Positions 8,487 through 17,799 of a stretch of 64,000 bases of DNA are shown one piece after another. The stretch comes from Ostreococcus mediterraneus. Taxonomy: Eukaryota; Chlorophyta; Mamiellophyceae; Mamiellales; Bathycoccaceae. Where the stretch lies: assembly GCA_012295225.1 (NCBI GenBank), contig WMKK01000006.1, positions 765,114-829,113 on the forward strand, read 5' to 3'. Position 1 is the stretch's first letter. Every line of letters starts with the position of its first letter. Position numbers and translations under genes: made by a program. The notes under the pieces are model-generated. The model was not told the origin of the DNA, ran no database searches, and was given only the letters and a program-made list of their open reading frames with translations.

Positions 8487-10409
8487 ATGTCGACGACGAC
8501 AACAACAGAAGTGGTCGTCGTCGACGACGGCATGCTCCATCCGCCGTCGCCATCGCCAGTCGCGTCGCCGCGCGGACTCCCACCGTTGCGCCGACCAAAA
8601 AGTGCACAGCCGCCACCGACGGTGTCGTCGTCGCCACCGCCCACCGGATCGCCGCTCGCGGCGTCGCCACCGCCGCGGCCGGTCTCGGCGCCCACGTCAC
8701 AGCGCACGCCGACCGATCGGGGCGCCGAGACCGCCGCGAGCGCGATCGAGGATTGGACCAAGCACGAGAGGTTTACGTTTCGTTCGGGACGCGAGGATGT
8801 GTTTGACGCGCGCGACGCGGCGACGCAGACCGCGCTCGGGCTCGCGTGGGCGTTCGCCCCGCTTGCGTGCGTGATGGTTGCTACGAGACGCGCGCTGCGG
8901 CACGGGTCGACGCGCACGAGGAGGGTGAAGCGTCGAGTGTTGGCCAGCGTCGCGGCGGCGTGCGAGCTCGGGTGGTTTGCGTATCGTCGAGACGTGCGGG
9001 ACAAGTATTGTAAAGCGCCGAATAAAGCCGTGGCGTCGCCCACGAAGGAGGATTTTGAGCGGTTTTTAGAGTTGAGGTACGACGGGTTACCTGATTTTGG
9101 TAAGTTTATTCGCGGGTGGATGCGTCGGTGTAATTCATGGACGGAGCGAGAAAAGTTGTCGGCGAGCGAGGCGGAGGCTGAGGCGGATTCCTCGCCCGCG
9201 CGCGCGCAGGATGGTGTGCCTCGAGAGGCGGTGGTCAAGTTTACGAGGTTTGGATTTTATGACGCCACGTCGGCAGAAGAGAATTCAGAGCACGAAGATC
9301 GCTTGAACGAGTTTGTGGATGAGATTGAACGAACTTGGGAGTGTAAATTGGAACGGACGCCGAGCGAAAAGAGCGACGAGTCTGAGGAGGCGTTTATGTT
9401 TCATACCAAGGAAACTTTAGGATCGATGCATCAGCCATTAATGTTCACCGCATGGGTGCACGGCGTGAGTGGGATGTGTGCAATGATATTGAAATTGTGG
9501 GGTTTCAAGCGTTACACCGCGTCGAATGGGTGTTCGTATTGGATCAACGCGCCCATGGCAAAGGAGGACGAGTGGGTAGGAGCGCGTCGCGAAGCCGATG
9601 ACGATGCTCGTCCGATTCTTACCGGTTGTGCCGTCGACGACGTTGATGCGGAAGTAGCAAAACCAATCATATTTGTCCACGGATTGGGCGTTGGATTGGC
9701 GCCGTATTTACCAAATATCGCACAGTTGTTGCGTAGTAAACCGGGGCGTAAAATAGCCCTCTTGTCGTTGCCTCACATTAGCATGCGAGCGACACCGAAA
9801 GTGCCAGAGATCGACGCCATGGTGGATACCGTGGCAGAACTGACGATGAAGCACAAGTTACGTGCGCCGTGTTTGTATGGTCATTCATTCGGGACGTTTG
9901 TTATCGCTCGCACGTGTCACAGATACCGCGTGAGTTCAGTCGTGTTACTCGACCCGGTGGCCATTTGTTTGTGTTTACCGAAAACGGTATCTATTTTGTA
10001 TCATCTCGGAAATTGTTGGAGTTCGTTCAAATCTTACGTCAAAAATAATGGCACAAAAGCCATGTTCACGACGACATTTTGGAGGGACGGTGGAGATGTT
10101 TTATATTATTTGTTGAGAGATTATTTTTTGGTACGAGAGATTGGCGTCATGACGGCGTTACGTCGTAAATTTTGGTGGGCAACACACAACTTGTGGGCTG
10201 ATCAAATTCCCGATAACTCGCTGATTGTCTTAGAAGCGCATGATATGCTCATCGACTGCGAGGCTGTTGCCAAGCACGTCTTGAGGCAGTCAAACGCGCG
10301 CGTGATTTGGCAAGACAACTTTTCCCACGGCATGTTCATTTCGCCGTGGGGCTTTAGTCTACGTCACGAAGTCGCCACATTTTTGGACGCGCTTCCGACA
10401 CACTCGTAG
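8487..10409 (+). CDS. Alpha/beta-hydrolase, membrane-anchored type
   Basis: 640 residues. A Pro/Ser-rich, disordered N-terminus (1-80) is followed by a hydrophobic stretch near LGLAWAFAPLACVMVA (about 110-130), which may be a membrane anchor. The hydrolase fold starts near IIFVHGLGVGLAPYLP with the oxyanion HG motif. The nucleophile elbow is GHSFG and the likely catalytic histidine is in NFSHGMFIS near the C-terminus. The acid is probably in LEAHDMLID. Plant and algal relatives are lipase-like serine hydrolases of unknown substrate. It starts 66 bases after the methyltransferase gene on the same strand. Confidence 0.75.
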   Translation: MSTTTTTEVVVVDDGMLHPPSPSPVASPRGLPPLRRPKSAQPPPTVSSSPPPTGSPLAASPPPRPVSAPTSQRTPTDRGAETAASAIEDWTKHERFTFRSGREDVFDARDAATQTALGLAWAFAPLACVMVATRRALRHGSTRTRRVKRRVLASVAAACELGWFAYRRDVRDKYCKAPNKAVASPTKEDFERFLELRYDGLPDFGKFIRGWMRRCNSWTEREKLSASEAEAEADSSPARAQDGVPREAVVKFTRFGFYDATSAEENSEHEDRLNEFVDEIERTWECKLERTPSEKSDESEEAFMFHTKETLGSMHQPLMFTAWVHGVSGMCAMILKLWGFKRYTASNGCSYWINAPMAKEDEWVGARREADDDARPILTGCAVDDVDAEVAKPIIFVHGLGVGLAPYLPNIAQLLRSKPGRKIALLSLPHISMRATPKVPEIDAMVDTVAELTMKHKLRAPCLYGHSFGTFVIARTCHRYRVSSVVLLDPVAICLCLPKTVSILYHLGNCWSSFKSYVKNNGTKAMFTTTFWRDGGDVLYYLLRDYFLVREIGVMTALRRKFWWATHNLWADQIPDNSLIVLEAHDMLIDCEAVAKHVLRQSNARVIWQDNFSHGMFISPWGFSLRHEVATFLDALPTHS

Positions 10410-10830
10410 TGGTGTCGCTAGTATTGTACAATCAGTGTGTTTTACGCGGCGGTGACGGTGGCGGCAGTGTACGCCTTCCCCGCGAGCCCGGTAAACTAAA
10501 ATTGTTTTAATTGATTGTTTTCAAAATTGTTTGTTTCATTTCGCGTCAATCATCAAAAGTCGTTGTTAACTTTATACCCATAAATTTCGACAATGCACCT
10601 ACTGCGTCATGTTCAATCCTGCCACTGCTTGCAACAGGCACTATGTCGCGAGCGCGATTTCTGCTATGCTCTCATTTTTGCGTCGTCATGCAGGTTTCGA
10701 AAGTCAACATTGGGTCATGTGGCGAGCATATATTTCTGTCGCGTAGATGGGGCGCGTGCGTGCATGCAGCTGTCTTTGTTCTTACAAGCGCTCATATCTA
10801 TGTACATCATCTAAATGTTCGACGGGTGTT
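10410..10830. other. Convergent spacer, hydrolase / CbiA-BtuF gene
   Basis: About 420 bases between two convergent genes. Base composition is lower in GC than in the flanking genes. A 135-codon open frame crosses it (10511-10918), but its protein resembles no family and it runs into the antisense of the next gene. I see no RNA gene. Confidence 0.4.
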
Positions 10831-13800
10831 TTACCGCCATTCGACAAAGTGTTTACGAAGCTGCTTCGGGCGACAGCTTCGTCCATCCTCGAGCGCGAGC
10901 TTCAAGCACACACCTTGAGGGAGTTCCATGGGGAATGCATCTTGGTTGAAGATTCGCGCAAGCATCTCAACGCCATCGACTAGTTGAGGTCCAGCTTGGC
11001 AGAACATCTCGTGGGCGAGGATAAACACGCGCCTGGTGCGAACCGCGGGAAGGACCCACCATCCGGGTTGACTGGCCAAGTGTTCGAGCTTTTCGAGCGT
11101 CTTTTCCATAGTTTCCTCGGAACTGCGTCCGATGTAAGATGGAATCAAAAGCAGCACATCGGGTGCGTATGATAACACTTGCTCCCAACGCAGGCGCTCG
11201 GCTGAACATCCCGGCTCTTGCAACTCGTCAATACCACCGGCAATGGATTTCATCTCTGGCACCCAGTGGCCGCCGGCGAAGAGCGGCTTCAAGCCTTCCA
11301 AGGACAGAACTTTCGGACGTTCGTCGCATGTGGATACAACACGAGCGATCGTGCGCATTCGCGAGCGCAGTTGCGTGAGAAGCGTGACCGCCCTTTCCTT
11401 CACACCGCACAGAATACCGATCTGCAAAATCATCTCCAACACGTCGCTCAGCGTTTGCGGGGCGACTGGGAAAATCGAAGGCCTCGATCCATCGAATTCT
11501 ATCGTACCATCGTCCGTGGAGTCGTATTCTGCCCCAGTCAAGAAGACGTCTGCTTCATGAAGGTACTTTGCAGTACTGTTCCGCAGATCCGTGCAATCTT
11601 CACATGTATCTGGGGTGAAAATCAAACGCGCTTCCGCGTGACGGACAAAGTTGACGTCAAACAACGCCCATTTGTCTGAGCTCAATCCGGAGTCCTTCTC
11701 TTTTCCCATGAGTCTGTTCAGCGAACCATAGCTGCTGTTGTGATGCAAGCCACCATATTCTTGCTCGTTCGAGGCCAGTGAGTTGTGCGACTGTCTCTGA
11801 GCGAGACCGAGTCCCGAGCTCGACGTCGGTGAGCACCCGGACGAATATCTCGCGATAATCTTGGGCGCGACATTTATGTCGGATGGTATCAAACACGCGT
11901 CCGTAACACCTATCACGCGATCACCGAGACCGAGTGCGAACAACACTGACGTCGCAGATGGGGACAGTGAAATAATCGACCCCACGAGCTGCGGTGCTGG
12001 GAGCTGCAATTGAGGCGGGGCGTGCAAGTGATCATTCGTCGCCGTCGACGAAGCGTTGCCATAGTACAATTGCGTGGCGAGATCAAGCTCAGAGTTTGCC
12101 TGCTTGCGAGGTAAACTCGAGGACAGTTTTGACGCAATCTGCGAAGACAACATTTGCATTGATGCCGAAGAACGCGATCGAAACATGCCCATACCTTCCG
12201 CAGAGTCGAGTTCAAACTCGCGGAAATCGCGCGACATGGCGCGAGCTCGACGAGGCGGAAGCAATTGCTTGACCTTTTCAGGTGGAGAGTCAACACCGCC
12301 GGACTTTGGACTCGTGTTTGAGCTCTTCTGTTCAAAATCTTCTTCACTCTTGCTACGAGAGAACCCATCGACCAACTTTTTGCTGTTCACTGGCGTGAGC
12401 GGGCCAAAGCTGCGGCTCAACGTTCGCCGCGAAACCATCGCGGCTCGCTCGGCGGTTTCGCTCGCATCCGCACCCACGCTTCTACACGCCGCAACGAAGG
12501 AATGCGCCAAACTCGGGTTCACCCCAAAGTGAAGATGAATGTACGACACCAAAACCTTGTTCCATGCGAAACCGTCGAGTTCAACGCCACCAGCGGCGTT
12601 GCCAAACTTTGCTTCGGGCTGCACCTCGTACGTCGCTCCCCATCCTATGCCTCGATTATCATCCGACACGCGCATCTTGCTCGGACGGTCGCCATCTATT
12701 TCACTATATCGAAACGTCTGCCCACGCACGCGCGCACCAGGGGTGAAGAGTGGATTTCCAGGTGCAATCGTCACTTCGACGTATCCCGTCTTTACGGCGC
12801 TCGTGAGGCGCGTCGCAAATGGCGCGACGCCGCACATGGAACGAGGACAACTTCCATCAGGCGCGGAAAGCGTCTGTGAAAGAAACATTAAACCACCTCC
12901 CTCACCGTAAACCACACCGCCGGACGTCGCAAACGCAGTCACTGCCGACCGCAGTGGACGATTCTTCAACAAAGCCTGCGCGTGAAATTCTGGATATCCG
13001 CCGCCAAAAATCACGCCCCTAATATCCGCGGGAAGTGCGTCGCCAGCGATGGGGCTAAAGTATACTAATTCAGCGCCAGCTTCTTCTAATTTAGCCAAGT
13101 TATCGGGGTAATAAAAGCAAAATGCTTCGTCCCGGGCTACAGCGATGCGCACCTTGTCCTTTGACGATTTGCGCACCTCAGCCTCGCGCGTTCTGTCGCG
13201 TCTGTCATCCTGAGCATCCTCTACGATTGGCGTTTCGAGCTCTGGCGGCACATACGGAGGTATGGCCTCTAGCAACGCGTCCAAATTGACATTCTTTTCT
13301 AAAATCGTCGCCATGTGCGCGATGCGCTGCTGCGTGGAGACTTCTGAAGCCGACGTCGACGACATCGGCGGCGGCGCGCCGCCGCCGTCACCGCCACCCG
13401 TCACTGGCGCATTTGCATCCTTTGGCACGCCCCCGAACACTTCTACCCCGCCACCTGCGGCGCTCAAGCTATCCTTCAAATATATCGTGTGTGCATCGCC
13501 TCCAGTTTTGTTAAACACCACACCAATCAAATCTAAATCCGGGTCAAACTCGCGATATCCTTTAATCATCGCCGCGATGCTCCGCGCCATGGCGTTGCAG
13601 TCTACAACCAACAGCACCCCAGCGTTGATCAGTTTCGCCACGTGCGCGGTTGAACCTTCTTCAGACATACCATCTCTACCATCATACAAGCCACTGATGC
13701 CATCAATCACGCACACATCGCACGCATCCGCCACGCTCGCCACGCGTTCCGCCGCGTATCGCTCGCTCGTGAGATAAACGTCCAAATTCTCGCTCGCCAC

Positions 13801-13959
13801 ACCGATCGCATGTTCATGCACCAGGGGATCAATAAAGTCACTACCAATCTTAAACCCCTTCACACGCATTCCCCGGCGCTTAAACGCGAGCATTAACGCC
13901 GCGGCAATGGTGGTTTTCCCCACCCCGCGTTGCGTCCCGCCCACGACGATAGCCTTCAT
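10831..13959 (-). CDS. Fusion of CobB/CbiA-type corrinoid amidase module with BtuF-type cobalamin-binding module
   Basis: 1042 residues. Residues 1-245 are the dethiobiotin-synthetase-like ATPase half of cobyrinate a,c-diamide synthase: P-loop GTQRGVGKT (8-16), FKIGSDFIDPLVHE, and VIDGISGLYDG. Residues 270-490 are the GATase3 half, with IFGGGYPEFHA and the C-terminal SYIHLHFG histidine. The glutaminase nucleophile, Cys in the usual Y-x-E-C-G-G motif, is Gly here (residue 354, codon GGA). A Ser/Arg-rich linker (about 490-655) leads to a BtuF/FpvC-like substrate-binding domain (658-1010): SIISLSPSATSVLFALGLGD, TPDTCEDC, and near the end WWVLPAVRTRRVFI and GPQLVDGVEML. That domain carries a ~60-residue Ser/Gly-rich insertion. 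No signal or transit peptide is evident. The start at MKAIVVGG (13959) was preferred over an upstream ATG at 14001. The family calls are confident; the cellular role is not known and is discussed in findings. Confidence 0.88.
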   Translation of the reverse strand: MKAIVVGGTQRGVGKTTIAAALMLAFKRRGMRVKGFKIGSDFIDPLVHEHAIGVASENLDVYLTSERYAAERVASVADACDVCVIDGISGLYDGRDGMSEEGSTAHVAKLINAGVLLVVDCNAMARSIAAMIKGYREFDPDLDLIGVVFNKTGGDAHTIYLKDSLSAAGGGVEVFGGVPKDANAPVTGGGDGGGAPPPMSSTSASEVSTQQRIAHMATILEKNVNLDALLEAIPPYVPPELETPIVEDAQDDRRDRTREAEVRKSSKDKVRIAVARDEAFCFYYPDNLAKLEEAGAELVYFSPIAGDALPADIRGVIFGGGYPEFHAQALLKNRPLRSAVTAFATSGGVVYGEGGGLMFLSQTLSAPDGSCPRSMCGVAPFATRLTSAVKTGYVEVTIAPGNPLFTPGARVRGQTFRYSEIDGDRPSKMRVSDDNRGIGWGATYEVQPEAKFGNAAGGVELDGFAWNKVLVSYIHLHFGVNPSLAHSFVAACRSVGADASETAERAAMVSRRTLSRSFGPLTPVNSKKLVDGFSRSKSEEDFEQKSSNTSPKSGGVDSPPEKVKQLLPPRRARAMSRDFREFELDSAEGMGMFRSRSSASMQMLSSQIASKLSSSLPRKQANSELDLATQLYYGNASSTATNDHLHAPPQLQLPAPQLVGSIISLSPSATSVLFALGLGDRVIGVTDACLIPSDINVAPKIIARYSSGCSPTSSSGLGLAQRQSHNSLASNEQEYGGLHHNSSYGSLNRLMGKEKDSGLSSDKWALFDVNFVRHAEARLIFTPDTCEDCTDLRNSTAKYLHEADVFLTGAEYDSTDDGTIEFDGSRPSIFPVAPQTLSDVLEMILQIGILCGVKERAVTLLTQLRSRMRTIARVVSTCDERPKVLSLEGLKPLFAGGHWVPEMKSIAGGIDELQEPGCSAERLRWEQVLSYAPDVLLLIPSYIGRSSEETMEKTLEKLEHLASQPGWWVLPAVRTRRVFILAHEMFCQAGPQLVDGVEMLARIFNQDAFPMELPQGVCLKLALEDGRSCRPKQLRKHFVEWR

Positions 13960-14492
13960 CCTCGCGCGCCTCAACACCCGCGCCTCGTGACACCACACCA
14001 ATCAAACGCACCCGCGCCGCACCCGCGTCCTCGACCGTACGACTATCACGCCGCACCGCGCCACGCCGCGCCCAACCCGGTCCGAAACGACTCGAGACAC
14101 GAACTGATTACGATTACTCCCCCAGCGCCGATCGACGCTCGTGGTGCGAGTACTGGTGTTCGATTACGACGCGCGCGCCGCCGCCGCACCGCCGCGCGCG
14201 CCGCTCTATAGAAATCACACCGCCCCGTCCGTCCCGTGGTCGTCGTCGCACCGTCGTCGCGCCGTCGCACCCGCGCGCGGGCGCCGTGTGGCGCGCAACG
14301 TTCGAAAACGCGCACGTACGCGATGACACAGTCGCGCACACACATGGGCGAATCACCCGTCGAATAGTGGGTCCTCCCCCAACCCTAGGCGTCCTTTCAC
14401 CAACCATGGACAAAACTACGGTACACTACGTGGACCGGTCACCCATCGAACGCGACGTCGCGGCGGTCGCCCGCACTCGGCGCCGCACGACG
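13960..14492. other. Divergent intergenic region, CbiA-BtuF / plastid L18
   Basis: About 530 bases between divergent genes. Highly GC-rich with alternating CG runs at 14165-14205. A CCAACCCTAGGCG segment around 14378-14390 resembles a half telo-box. Open frames here encode only Arg/Ala/Thr-rich sequence. It should contain both promoters. Confidence 0.45.
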
Positions 14493-14683
14493 ATGATGTC
14501 GACGATGATGAGCTTGAGCGCCCGCGCGGCGATGGGTGGAGCGTCGATGACGACGACGAAGACGACGTCGACGACGAGACGAGGTACGCGTGTGTTCGTG
14601 TGCGTTCGCGCGCGCGGAGAGGACGACGGTGACGACGACGATGGGCGCGTGGAGGATGCGACGCCGCGATGGCGATGGGCGCG

Positions 14684-14717
<34 letters not shown>

Positions 14718-15509
14718 GCGTCGTTGCGCGTCGAGGAAGCGCGCGCGCTAGAGGGGGATGGTGTGATTTTAATTTATATCGCGTCGTGCGCGCGGTGAAA
14801 GGGGCGTTGGCGCGGGCGCGGGCGCGGGCGCGGGGCATCGCGCGCTCGCGCGCATGGGGGCTGGAAAACCCCAACACGGGGAAAACCCCAACGCGAATTT
14901 GGGTTTTTCAGGTCGCGCGATGTTTCCTTCGCGGCGGTTGTTTGACGACAATGGAGTACTGACGATGATGGTTTGATGTTCGCGTGTGATAGCATCTGTG
15001 GTGACTTCGGCGAAAATGACGCCCAAGGAGAGCAAGCGCCAACAGCGTCACCGTAAGATTCGTTCCAAGGTGAGCGTCGACGCGAGCGCTCGCGCGCGCG
15101 GCGCGCGCGGGTGACACGCGACGCGAAGGAGATTGTTTTTGTAAAGCACGCGTGACTGACGATATTCTATGTTTTTTGAACGTGATATTAGGTTTCTGGT
15201 TCCCCCGAACGACCGCGTATTTCGGTCTACCGCTCGAACCAACACGTGTACGTGCAAGTCATTGATGATGAAAACCAAAAAACCATCGCCGCGCTCGGCA
15301 CGATGAGCCCAAAGGTCAAGGATGTCATCGGCAAGGAGGAGTGGAAGAGCAAGACGGTCGAAAGCGCTCAAGAAGTGGGTAAGCTTCTCGGTGCTATGTG
15401 TGTCGAGCAAGGCATCACTCGTGCCGTGTTCGATCGTGGGGGATTCTTGTACCACGGGCGCGTGAAAGCCGTCGCCGACGGTTGTCGCGAAGCCGGCGTC
15501 GCCATGTGA
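14493..15509 (+). CDS. RPL18: Plastid 50S ribosomal protein L18 (uL18c), three exons
   Basis: Exons 14493-14583, 14993-15069 and 15192-15509 join in frame (phases 1 and 0) to give about 161 residues. Exon 1 starts MMSTMMSLSARAAMGG and is a typical Ser/Thr/Arg-rich transit peptide. Exon 2 reads SVVTSAKMTPKESKRQQRH. Exon 3 carries the bacterial-type L18 core: RPRISVYRSNQHVYVQVIDD, the GTMSPKVKD region and FDRGGFLYHGRVKAVADG at the end. The protein binds 5S rRNA in the plastid large subunit. Without splicing only the last 87 residues would be found, which is why this model matters. The gene is divergent from the CbiA-BtuF gene. Splice sites are inferred from sequence; a competing ATG at 14496 is equally possible. 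Confidence 0.85.
14584..14992 (+). other. Intron 1 of plastid L18
   Basis: Donor GAG|GTACGCG and acceptor GATAG|CATCTG, with branch-like TACTGACGATG at 14957-14967. Length 409 bases. It contains CGT triplet runs around 14690-14720 and a GGGGAAAACCCCAA direct-repeat patch around 14866-14892. Joining the exons restores the phase-1 codon and gives a continuous transit peptide. Confidence 0.7.
15070..15191 (+). other. Intron 2 of plastid L18
   Basis: Donor AAG|GTGAGCG, branch-like GACTGACGAT at 15154-15163, acceptor ATTAG|GTTTCTGG. Length 122 bases, phase 0. It is required, because the L18 core N-terminus (RQQRHRKIRSK) and VSGSPERPRI lie on either side of it. Confidence 0.85.
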
Positions 15510-15937
15510 ACCCGGCGCACGCGCAACCTTTGCACTCACGCAAGCATTGCCTCGCCTACACATATACACGAGTAGTTAATTTCTTCCTAGCCCGCTTGAA
15601 ACAACCATAATCAATTGATTCTTCGTTTACGTTGCGCGCGTACGAACGACGCGTCTTCCAGTCCCCCACCAGGGGACGCCCCACGCGCGAGCGCGCCATC
15701 CTCATAGTTAACCCCGTGTTCACCCCATACACCACACACGACCATTGGTTTATGTGGATGACGTCACCCCCCGTCCTCGCCCCCGTCAACCTCGCGCGTG
15801 CCGCACACGACGACGACGACGATCGACGATCGACGACGCGACGCGACGCCTAGACACGACCACCGTCTCGCACCACTCGCACGCGACGGCTCGCCGCGGG
15901 ATCGACGCATAGCGACGCGAAGGCGTGAAAGCGCACG
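15510..15937 (+). other. Spacer between L18 and PP2C
   Basis: About 430 bases: the 3' flank of L18 followed by the PP2C promoter region. It includes GAC triplets at 15805-15845. No gene seen in either orientation beyond low-complexity frames. Confidence 0.4.
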
Positions 15938-16948
15938 ATGAAGATGACGATGATGTCGGCGTCGCGATCGGTGTCGCTGGGACACAACGTAAAGGCGTCG
16001 AGACGTCGGTCGACGCGCGCGCAGGCGACGACGACGGCGGGGACGATGAAAATGGGTGCGGCGTCGGTGAAGGGCACGGTTCGGAAGGTGAATGAAGATC
16101 GATACGGGGTGTACGAGAACACCAACGCGCGCGCGGGTGAGCCCGAGGTGATTTTGAGCGTGTTTGACGGTCACGGCGGGAGCGCGGTGAGCGAATGGTT
16201 GACGGCGAATTTATCAACGATTATTCGTGAAGAATGGGCTCAGGCGGATTTTTGTTTGGAAGCGTTGCGTACGGCGTGCTTGAAGGCGGATAACACGTTG
16301 GTTCAACCGCCAGAAGGTTTTTTCGCGGCGTTTGGCGAACGCGGCGTCGGCGGGGCCAAGTGCGGGAGCACGGCGGTTATCGCGTGCTTGTTCGAGGAAG
16401 GTGGTGTGAAGAAGTTGTGCACGGCGAATGTTGGTGATGCGCGTATTTTACTTGTTCGTGATGGAAAGGCGGTGCAGCTTTCGGTGGATCACGTGCCGGA
16501 TGACGAGGCGGAACGCAAGCGCATCGACCGCGGGAATCCAAACTTGAGAAAGTCTATGGTGACTTTCACGGAAGGTTCGTGGCGTGTCGGCGGCGTTTTG
16601 GCGCTCTCGCGTGCGTTTGGTGATTCATTCTTAAAGGAAAGTGGGCGTTTCGAGGGCTTCGGGGAGAAGAATGCCGATTACGGTAGTGGATTTGGCTTGA
16701 ACGCTGAACCGGATTGCTACATCGAAACCATCACGCCGGCGGATACGTGGGTGATGCTTTCGTCTGATGGTTTGTACGACAACCCCGAACGCGGTGGTGG
16801 CGGTGGCTGGACTAACGATGAAATCGCTGCGTTCTTGACCGCTGCTGGTCCTGACGCCGACCCCACGGCGCTCGCCAAGGAACTCGTCGAACGCGCGGTG
16901 CAAAAGGGGAGCACGGATGACATTACCGTGCAAGTCATGCGCTTGTAG
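15938..16948 (+). CDS. PP2C-family (PPM) protein phosphatase, probably plastid-targeted
   Basis: 336 residues. The N-terminus (MKMTMMSASRSVSLGHNVKASRRRST) looks like a short transit peptide. PPM motifs in order: RKVNEDRYGVY (motif 1), VFDGHGGSAVSEWL with the metal-binding DGHGG, GSTAVIACLF, ANVGDARILLVRDG, LSVDHVPDDEAERKRI, GGVLALSRAFGD, VMLSSDGLYD with a metal-ligand Asp, and GSTDDITVQV at the end. All four expected metal Asp positions appear present. PP2C enzymes are Mn/Mg-dependent Ser/Thr phosphatases. I cannot assign it to TAP38/PPH1 or PBCP from the sequence alone. The next gene downstream is on the opposite strand (293-base gap). Confidence 0.85.
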   Translation: MKMTMMSASRSVSLGHNVKASRRRSTRAQATTTAGTMKMGAASVKGTVRKVNEDRYGVYENTNARAGEPEVILSVFDGHGGSAVSEWLTANLSTIIREEWAQADFCLEALRTACLKADNTLVQPPEGFFAAFGERGVGGAKCGSTAVIACLFEEGGVKKLCTANVGDARILLVRDGKAVQLSVDHVPDDEAERKRIDRGNPNLRKSMVTFTEGSWRVGGVLALSRAFGDSFLKESGRFEGFGEKNADYGSGFGLNAEPDCYIETITPADTWVMLSSDGLYDNPERGGGGGWTNDEIAAFLTAAGPDADPTALAKELVERAVQKGSTDDITVQVMRL

Positions 16949-17241
16949 GAACTTTCGCGACATGCCGTATGGATGCCGTGGAAGATATAAGAATGAAAAA
17001 AAACAAATTTAAAAAGCTCTACGCCCGCGCTAATTTGCTCGCGTTGTGTCAATACAATCAAAACACAAAGTCATATATCATTATTCTCGCGACGCGTCAA
17101 AGAAATATTCCCTCGCCGCGACGTTGTCGAGAGCTTACGCGAGTGAGAGATTACGCACATATGATGGTTATTAGAATAATCTCGAGTCGCTATCGTACAC
17201 ACAATCATCACATCAATCGCCCTTCACGTTAATCGCGCGCT

Positions 17242-17799
17242 CTATTCGAGTAAATACCCAGCCAAAAACAACGCGAAGAACAACGCCAACCCGCCGTAAA
17301 TCAACCTCGACTTTTCACCCTCCGTCATTGAATTCGTCCCTAATCCATACCCTTGATTCACCTCGAACCCCGCCACAGCCTTCCCGAGTGACTTAAACTG
17401 CGCCTTCGGTGCCCCACACGTCGGACACTGCCAATCCCCGGGTAAATCCTTAAACGCCGTGCCCGCGCTCACTGGGTAAAAGTCATCCCCAACCTTGGGC
17501 TTGTACTCGTACATGCAGCTCTGGCACTGGTAATCCCCTTGCCCGATCACCGCAAACTTTTCTTCGAGCTGAGGGTTATCGCGATTCAGCGCCCCTTGCA
17601 CGCTCTTTTCGTTCGCAAACATGTACTCATCGCGCTCCTCGCCATCGTTCGCCTTCACGCGCACCACGCGCGACGCGTTCGCGGCGTGACGTCGGTGCGA
17701 CGTCATCATCATCGGCGTGCGCATCTTCTGTGCGCCGCGTCGCGCGGTGGCGGCGCCGGCGGTCGTGCAGGCGGTGATTGGAGTCATCATCATCGTCAT
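17242..17799 (-). CDS. RBD1: Membrane-anchored rubredoxin, RBD1/RubA type
   Basis: 185 residues: transit-like N-terminus (1-50), a linker, then a rubredoxin domain with the two iron-ligand pairs CQSC (Cys92, Cys95) and CPTC (Cys125, Cys128), and a single C-terminal transmembrane helix (about 166-183). This order, rubredoxin then tail anchor, is that of cyanobacterial RubA and plant/algal RBD1, which is needed for photosystem II assembly in thylakoids. Divergent from the DUF7726 gene. Confidence is high for the family and good for the orthology. Confidence 0.9.
   Translation of the reverse strand: MTMMMTPITACTTAGAATARRGAQKMRTPMMMTSHRRHAANASRVVRVKANDGEERDEYMFANEKSVQGALNRDNPQLEEKFAVIGQGDYQCQSCMYEYKPKVGDDFYPVSAGTAFKDLPGDWQCPTCGAPKAQFKSLGKAVAGFEVNQGYGLGTNSMTEGEKSRLIYGGLALFFALFLAGYLLE

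Noticed and set aside
10831-13959. Bacterial contamination as the source of the CbiA-BtuF gene
   Set aside because: Flanking genes are clearly eukaryotic on both sides, the sequence is continuous, and the linker and insertion are eukaryote-like; composition is similar to neighbours.
13960-14001. Earlier ATG (MVWCHEARVLRRARM) of the CbiA-BtuF gene
   Set aside because: CobB/CbiA proteins begin right before the P-loop strand; the MKAIVVGG start matches.
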